A DNA stretch of 49,953 nt from an uncultured Granulosicoccaceae bacterium (GTDB lineage Bacteria; Pseudomonadota; Gammaproteobacteria; Granulosicoccales; Granulosicoccaceae). Shown in pieces: positions 45,007 through 49,953 of the stretch. The translations under genes were made by a program, and so were the position numbers. The number at the start of each line of letters is the position of its first letter. The stretch's first letter is position 1. The DNA lies in assembly GCA_938041955.1 (NCBI GenBank), contig CALISD010000131.1:1-49953 (forward strand). Reading direction: 5' to 3'. Under the pieces are notes generated by a model. The model was not told the DNA's origin. It saw only the letters and a list, made by a program, of their open reading frames with translations, and searched no databases.

Positions 45007-45079
45007 TGAATTTTACATAACAACCGGAGTTGATCAGCCCACCTGGAATTAAAGTTGTCTCTAGGACAGAGGGTTTCAT

Positions 45080-45736
45080 CTACCCGGGAAGTAGCTGCTT
45101 ACACATGTCTCTGCAATTTGATACCGACAGCACCCGACGGGCAGGACTGTCCGGCGCTATACAGCCGCTCAAGAGTGCAGCGTCAACACTCGCTACCCCT
45201 TTGAACCGTCTCACATCAGCTGCAGTGCCAAATTGCTCTTGAAGCAACTTCAGTTGTTTATCGCTATAGGCATGCGCCACACACTCTGAACCACGATAAA
45301 GGCCATACAAAGGTGCACGCACTGAATACAACTGGCCTCTCTCGATAACTTCACGCATATGTTGATAGAAAAAAAGAACGAGTAGTAACCCCGCATGCAT
45401 ACCATCCATATCAGGATCGCATAGAAGATGTATCCGCTTGTAGCGAATCTGATCTGTATGAAATTCGACAATGCGTTCAGGGTGAACACTTTGCAGCAGA
45501 TCTGCTATTTGTACATGTTCAAGTAAACGCCCTGCAGGAGTGCGGACAGCATTAGGTATTTTTCCCTGCATCGGCAGAATCGCCTGGAAGCGCCTATCAC
45601 GCACCTGACGCAACGCACCGGCAGCTGACTGTCCTTCTACAATAAAAAGCTCAGCTTCATCGATTTCCGAGCAGTCTATCAACGCTGTTTGCAATTTAAT
45701 TCCATAGTGTGTTTGGCGATCGCTATACCCGTTCAA
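45080..45736 (-). CDS. orphan GyrB/ParE-type TOPRIM protein
   Basis: A 218-residue protein that aligns by eye with only the TOPRIM part of type II topoisomerase B subunits (GyrB/ParE); the GHKL ATPase and transducer domains are missing. Metal residues are kept: E34 in FIVEGQSAAG (usually EGDSAGG), K59 in MQGK, and D107-D109-D111 in LCDPDMDG. APLYGLY and RFKGVASVD correspond to PPLYK and RYKGLGEMN. The start is TTG, immediately after an in-frame stop and with a poor ribosome site, so a truncated remnant is possible. The conserved core and the position 35 bases after proQ argue for a functional gene. Confidence 0.75.
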   Translation of the reverse strand: MNGYSDRQTHYGIKLQTALIDCSEIDEAELFIVEGQSAAGALRQVRDRRFQAILPMQGKIPNAVRTPAGRLLEHVQIADLLQSVHPERIVEFHTDQIRYKRIHLLCDPDMDGMHAGLLLVLFFYQHMREVIERGQLYSVRAPLYGLYRGSECVAHAYSDKQLKLLQEQFGTAADVRRFKGVASVDAALLSGCIAPDSPARRVLSVSNCRDMCKQLLPG

Positions 45737-45771
45737 TCACACACCAGCAAAACAATTTAAGCGAGTGAGAA

Positions 45772-46284
45772 TCAGCTCGCCAACAAATCTACGGAGCCTT
45801 CTGATTCAGGCTTCACCAATCGACGTCTGGTCGGCTTATATCGAATCACCGGACTCACTGAACGAGCCTCACCGGCAGCTTTTTTGAGTGCCATACGAGC
45901 AGGCCCTTTTCTCTCTTCCTGCAATTTTTTCTTCGCATCTTTGCGAACCTTCTGCGCCAACTTCTGCTTGGCTCTTAATGTTTCTCTCGCCCAGGCACGA
46001 TGCTCCGGTGCTACCTTGCCCACCGGCTTGCTCTCTAAGTCATAGCGATGCTCGTTTTTCGCTAAGCCATACAAATAACCGTAGCTTGTTGTGTGGCGCT
46101 TCAGCACCTCTCGAACCACTCGGCCGGACAACTGCGGATTTTCATCCCGGTAGTTGAGTAACTCTTTGTGGATCTGAAGAGACAAAGGTCGCAAGTCAGG
46201 ACCTTGGGTAAAAGTTTCTGGCCAACGCTTTATCATCCAGCGTTGAACTTCTTTTACTTTGTCAGACGACCATTTCTTTTTCAT
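45772..46284 (-). CDS. proQ: ProQ/FinO family RNA chaperone
   Basis: A global RNA-binding protein acting on structured small RNAs and mRNA 3' ends. The 170-residue protein carries the FinO/ProQ domain at about 5-110: WPETFTQGPDLRPLSLQIHKEL, RHTTSYGYLYGLAKNEHRYDL and GKVAPEHRAWA. A highly basic tail follows (KKLQEERKGPARMALKK). The E. coli-type C-terminal Tudor-like domain is not evident. It is probably cotranscribed with the TOPRIM gene. Confidence 0.88.
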   Translation of the reverse strand: MKKKWSSDKVKEVQRWMIKRWPETFTQGPDLRPLSLQIHKELLNYRDENPQLSGRVVREVLKRHTTSYGYLYGLAKNEHRYDLESKPVGKVAPEHRAWARETLRAKQKLAQKVRKDAKKKLQEERKGPARMALKKAAGEARSVSPVIRYKPTRRRLVKPESEGSVDLLAS

Positions 46285-46620
46285 TTGATTATTTCTAACA
46301 CCTTCTTAAAATTTTCTAGCAAAACCAACTTGGCGGCTCTGCAGGCACTATTCAACCCGAAACTCGTTAAAACCGTTTCAAACAATTTACAACAACTTGC
46401 ATATCTGTGACTGAAAACAACTGTAGAGATTCAAATGAGTAAAGCCTAGGCATTACTTGCAATGCTGGGATGAATTGCGTGTATAGTCGCCCCTGAGGGA
46501 GACAGCGCGCGCGGTACTATGCCAGATATAAATTTCTCATTACCACGACCTGAGCACTAATTAGAAACAAAGACTCCTGTACCCTCCGACCTCTTTGATA
46601 CGCTAGTTGTTGAGACTAAG
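46285..46620. other. divergent promoter region between proQ and mepK
   Basis: 336 bases with no gene. TTGCAA (46458-46463) and TATAGT (46483-46488), spaced 19 bases with TG directly before the -10, form the best plus-strand promoter and would give mepK a leader of about 125 bases. Confidence 0.4.
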
Positions 46621-47181
46621 ATGATACAGAATAAACCGGCACGTTTTAACCGCCAACGTCGGGCCGCGATGCTTGCAGCACTAGGCGCTGCGTCTGTTCC
46701 TTTCAGTTCTGTCATTGCCAGCCAATCAACCTATCCCGAACTCAGCCTGTCTCTATATAACTTACATACTACAGAACACGTCAAACGTGCTTTCTGGGTG
46801 GGCGGTGAATACGACCTGGATGCACTGAAAGAAATTAATCACTTCTTTCGTGACCATAGAACCAACGAAGTTAAGACAATAGATCCACGACTACTTTCGA
46901 TTCTATACCTGGTGAACGGCAAGGTGGGTAAGCCGGCAAAGCCATTCAGTGTCATCTCAGGGTATCGATCTGCCGAAACGAATCGAAAACTAGCGAAAAT
47001 AAACTCTGGTGTTGCTAAGAACAGCTATCACATTAAAGGTCGTGCAGTAGATATACGACTACCCGGAACGGAAACATCACAGCTTAGAGATGCTGGTTTA
47101 GCGCTTCGTGTTGGCGGTGTGGGATACTACGCAGAATCAAACTTTATACATCTTGACACCGGTCCCCATCGCACCTGGTAA
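46621..47181 (+). CDS. mepK: MepK/YcbK-type murein endopeptidase (DUF882, M15-like)
   Basis: A periplasmic zinc peptidase of 186 residues that should cut murein cross-links. The N-terminus has Arg-Arg (RQRRAAMLAALGAASVPF), suggesting Tat-type export as in YcbK. The fold signature is VISGYRSAETNRKLA. Metal and catalytic residues are H137 and D144 in SYHIKGRAVDIR, and H177 in FIHLDTGPHRTW. It is about the family length. It converges with the permease gene. Confidence 0.92.
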   Translation: MIQNKPARFNRQRRAAMLAALGAASVPFSSVIASQSTYPELSLSLYNLHTTEHVKRAFWVGGEYDLDALKEINHFFRDHRTNEVKTIDPRLLSILYLVNGKVGKPAKPFSVISGYRSAETNRKLAKINSGVAKNSYHIKGRAVDIRLPGTETSQLRDAGLALRVGGVGYYAESNFIHLDTGPHRTW

Positions 47182-47209
47182 AGACAAAAGCGCAACGGCA
47201 ACAGATGAA

Positions 47210-48496
47210 CTACAAACTCATCGCAACCAAATATAACAACGCCACCGCAAAGAAATACATGAAGGCGACATAGGGCCAGTTCCACAAAGCCCCCTTCCAA
47301 CTCGGTATGTTGTAACGCCCCTGAAAAACCAAATGCGTACCCGACAGCGGACTCGCACAAGTGCCAAGACTCCATGCGAGTAAATAACAGACGGCCAATA
47401 AGTCAGGCGCAGGATTAAGCGTCATGATTAACGGGGTGGCGCCAGACACAGTGACCACAGGGTGCACGCCGGCCACTGCAAATAGAATAATCACCGCCAA
47501 CAGCAGTGCGGCAGTAGACGCTGAAAATTCAGATAGTACGGAAACAAACTCCCCACTGATGACAGCGGCCAGACCCGCGGCTAACACTCCTGCCGCCAGA
47601 AACAGCTGCAACTCGTTAATCATTGTCGGCAAACCATCAACGACGAAACGACCCAGAGCTTTGCCTGAACCAAGCACTCCACTGCGCCATAACAATACCA
47701 ACGCAGTGAGTAATAACGCCGACAAAGAAATGTGAGTAAGCACCGACCAGCCAGGCGCCAGGCGTGACAAGCATAAAATAATCGATGCAAGCGCGGCAGG
47801 AATCCATAGGTTAAAAAAATTAACCGGATAGCCCCTGAAGTTTCGAACTGATTCAGCGTAGCGCCACCGCGCTTCAACCACCACGACAATAAAACTGACC
47901 ACAGCAAAGGGAAGGCAGGCAAGAATAACAAAACTCAATCGCATACCTGGAACATTGACCAGTACCGCTGCCATCCCTCCAAAAAAAGGCGACCAGGCAG
48001 CGGTAGACGTAAATACTCGGGTGATAGATTGCGAAGCCAGGCGCCCAAGTGCTTTCTGATCATGCAATCGATCTGCAAAAAGTATCGGCGCCGATACATT
48101 AATCACAGCACCAAATAAACTTACACCCGCCATGGTTTTTACAAACGCAGCAAAACCAACTGGTAATTGATGGTTTTTCCTGTCGCCTCGCGGCAGGGCA
48201 ATCAGGCGCAGAAACCCTACCGATGCAAGCATCGTGACTAGGCCCGCATTATTGCCAATCGCCTGTGCCCATTGAAGACCGTTGGCAGAGGCACCAACAA
48301 GCAACACAATACCGGCAAGCGTGATCAAACCAGTTTGCCATCGCTGTGATTTTTTAACATCAACAACTAGAAGAAGCACCGCGATCCATCCCACGACACC
48401 ACTCAGCCAATGAGGCAAGGCATCATTTGACATATCACTGACAAGGGTCAACAACACCATCAGTGCAATGACAACTCCTCCTACTGCAGTTCTCAC
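47210..48496 (-). CDS. polytopic membrane permease, ion-transporter type, substrate unknown
   Basis: A 428-residue, very hydrophobic protein with about 11-12 membrane segments. Paired half-site sequences, such as STAAWSPFFGGMAAVLVNVPG in the first half and GTCASPLSGTHLVFQG in the second, recall the re-entrant loops of the ion-transporter superfamily (ArsB, DASS, gluconate and Na/H antiporter relatives). I cannot place it in a named family. The start is uncertain: GTG at 48496 or ATG at 48460. The gene stands alone. Confidence 0.7.
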   Translation of the reverse strand: MRTAVGGVVIALMVLLTLVSDMSNDALPHWLSGVVGWIAVLLLVVDVKKSQRWQTGLITLAGIVLLVGASANGLQWAQAIGNNAGLVTMLASVGFLRLIALPRGDRKNHQLPVGFAAFVKTMAGVSLFGAVINVSAPILFADRLHDQKALGRLASQSITRVFTSTAAWSPFFGGMAAVLVNVPGMRLSFVILACLPFAVVSFIVVVVEARWRYAESVRNFRGYPVNFFNLWIPAALASIILCLSRLAPGWSVLTHISLSALLLTALVLLWRSGVLGSGKALGRFVVDGLPTMINELQLFLAAGVLAAGLAAVISGEFVSVLSEFSASTAALLLAVIILFAVAGVHPVVTVSGATPLIMTLNPAPDLLAVCYLLAWSLGTCASPLSGTHLVFQGRYNIPSWKGALWNWPYVAFMYFFAVALLYLVAMSL

Positions 48497-48767
48497 GATG
48501 CCCTACGCCGTTAGTAATTAAATACCGCCGTTGTGAACACTACGGCGTTGCTTGTGGTGTCTGTCATGGTTTACTACAACACCCTGGCCCGAATTATTCA
48601 TGAGGCGATCAAAGTATTTTTATTTATTGTCTATGTTTATCGCGTTTAACTGTACGTTTAACTGTAATTGACTACAAAGGCTCTGCCTATTCGATACGAT
48701 ACCGGGGCACGATTTTGCATTCCATCTTATATGATCCCGCCCGACCGAATCCTCATGATAATGCAGG
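48497..48767. other. intergenic region with 12-bp tandem repeat
   Basis: 271 bases between two minus-strand genes, with no gene seen. CGTTTAACTGTA occurs twice in a row at 48643-48666, upstream of the permease, and could be a double operator. Confidence 0.45.
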
Positions 48768-49481
48768 CTAGGCGCTATCTGAAAGGTAGTGCGACTTTAT
48801 CGTATTGTATTCTTCTACCAACTCATCAATCACGGATTGCTGATACTCACGTAAACCGCCGAGCAGCATATTTTTAGTGCCACTACCCACCACTTTATCG
48901 TTGCACAAAATATCAAAATTCAAAGCAACTTCCCCCTTTTTACCGTCTACTTGAAGGTTCGAATCGGTGAAAGCCAGCTGAAAATTCTCACATGTGGTGT
49001 CATGCAATTTCAAAGACATTTTTCTGTAGATGACCAAAGGCCGTTGTGGGTTGATCATGACATGATTTTTCTGCATTAACTCGACAAGCAAAAAAGGAAA
49101 CGTTTTGCCGGAGAATTTAACGTAAGCCTCAACCAATGCACTATTTGCCGCCGCTGATTCGACCTTATCACCGGAGTAAGCAACATCAAGAAATAGCTTG
49201 CCGTTGCTATCGGTCAACCGTAGCCCGGAATCTTGCACCTCAATACCCAGCCTGACTTTATCATCCACCATCTGCTCAAACTCGAAGTCCATACGACCTC
49301 TGGCATGATGTAAATCCAATACCACGGCAAACAGCAAGTCACCCGGTACACAAAAGCGCCGGGCCTGCGGGTCATGGATCGGATTAAAGTCACCGGCGAT
49401 CTCTTTCGCGAACGTACTTGCATTCTCTCTGGTAAAAGTCAGCACACCGGCTGCATAGGTATAGTAATCGTCAACCGTCAC
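48768..49481 (-). CDS. DUF3581-type conserved protein
   Basis: A 237-residue conserved gammaproteobacterial protein with a hot-dog-like N-terminal part (FAKEIAGDFNPIHDPQARRFCVPGDLLFAVVL resembles MaoC-type hydratases). No enzymatic role is established as far as I know. The frame is open to 49634, but GTG at 49481 has AGGAG six bases upstream and starts just before the conserved region (TVDDYYTY). The upstream extension would add an unrelated hydrophobic stretch without a ribosome site. Function unknown. Confidence 0.78.
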   Translation of the reverse strand: MTVDDYYTYAAGVLTFTRENASTFAKEIAGDFNPIHDPQARRFCVPGDLLFAVVLDLHHARGRMDFEFEQMVDDKVRLGIEVQDSGLRLTDSNGKLFLDVAYSGDKVESAAANSALVEAYVKFSGKTFPFLLVELMQKNHVMINPQRPLVIYRKMSLKLHDTTCENFQLAFTDSNLQVDGKKGEVALNFDILCNDKVVGSGTKNMLLGGLREYQQSVIDELVEEYNTIKSHYLSDSA

Positions 49482-49814
49482 CCGGTGCTCCTGATCAATA
49501 AGACAATCGAAGTGATTGCCAAGCGAGTATGCCCTAGGTAACCAGATATGTCTCAATAGCACAAAGATTAGTCCACCTGCCATAAGAGCAAACTGAACGA
49601 TCGCATAGGGAGCTAGAACCACAGAGAATTGCACGGGCTAGATAGACAACGCCGGCCGAGCATCACGCACTGGCCTGGGAACCTGCAGGAAGTAGAATTC
49701 TGATAGGTGCTTGATTGGGCCCAACGCACGCGACCCCATGGTCAGCGCCGCTCGCGCTTGCCATTGCTCAATGACTGCTCACCGCACGTCACAGAAGGTT
49801 GTATCTTAGCTTGA

Positions 49815-49890
49815 TGGTGGCCAGGGACGGAATCGAACCGCCGACACGGGGATTTTCAGTCCCCTGCTCTACCGACTGAGCTACCTGGCC
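49815..49890 (-). tRNA. tRNA-Phe (anticodon GAA)
   Basis: On the minus strand, 76 bases fold as a full cloverleaf: acceptor GGCCAGG/CCTGGCC, D-arm GCTC..GAGC, anticodon stem GGGGA/TCCCC with loop CTGAAAA (anticodon GAA), T-arm with GTTCGATTC, and an encoded CCA end. No intron or odd base is seen. Confidence 0.98.
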
Positions 49891-49953
49891 TTTGATGTAT
49901 CTGAGTGTTGGCGAATGCCGTCACTCGAAAAGCAATGGCGTATTAGACCACAG

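Overview
The window looks like a chromosome segment of a Gammaproteobacterium, probably free-living and aquatic. Base composition is about half G+C. I cannot name a genus. The call rests on gene order: the blocks mepM-anmK-erpA, gshB/yqgE-ruvX-pyrR-pyrB-pyrC', pilT-pilU/yggS-proC-yggT-metX-metW and the pilI-pilJ-chpA remnant all follow the Pseudomonas-type arrangement. Everything appears chromosomal. I see no prophage, integron, CRISPR array, rRNA or complete IS.

Region by region. (1) 0.2-4.4 kb: cell-wall hydrolysis and recycling (mepM, anmK), the Fe-S carrier erpA, and a small exported protein of unknown function. (2) 4.5-10.5 kb: a minus-strand pilI-pilJ-chpA-like chemosensory operon. It lacks the response regulators pilG/pilH, and its receptor tip and kinase ATP site look eroded. 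(3) 10.7-12.3 kb: two copies of a 168-bp MITE-like palindromic element in direct orientation on either side of gshB. (4) 12.4-16.2 kb: an overlapping operon yqgE-ruvX-pyrR-pyrB-pyrC', whose last gene is a metal-site-dead dihydroorotase, ending at a strong bidirectional terminator. (5) 16.4-24.1 kb: the twitching ATPases pilT and pilU (minus strand), divergent from yggS, tal, proC, yggT, metX and metW. (6) 24.5-32.1 kb: an HU-like protein with a histone H1-like lysine tail, then a short type II secretion cluster gspC-gspD-gspE-gspF. gspG-N are not here, and GspD carries an acidic tail of about 275 residues. (7) 32.3-36.7 kb: a VWA lipoprotein, a secreted trypsin-like protease, a cold-shock protein and an Asp-rich lipoprotein, with over 1.5 kb of apparently non-coding DNA between them. 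(8) 36.8-40.5 kb: a copper delivery cassette (CcoA-like importer, PCu(A)C chaperone, SCO) followed by an enolase-superfamily enzyme. (9) 40.7-49.9 kb: a 1420-residue PilY1 whose VWA domain is split by two beta-sandwich modules, a proQ gene followed by an orphan GyrB/ParE-type TOPRIM gene, a MepK-type endopeptidase, a permease, a DUF3581-type protein and tRNA-Phe.

Together the genes describe an organism with type IV pili (PilT, PilU, PilY1, Chp-like array), type II secretion and a copper-dependent terminal oxidase. The points most worth a second look are the eroded Chp array beside a mobile repeat, the proQ-TOPRIM pair, the split-VWA PilY1, the acidic GspD tail and the MITE pair bracketing gshB. 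TTG or GTG starts are frequent here (mepM, anmK, chpA-like, proC, gspD, ccoA, sco, csp), so several starts were set by homology or Shine-Dalgarno evidence.
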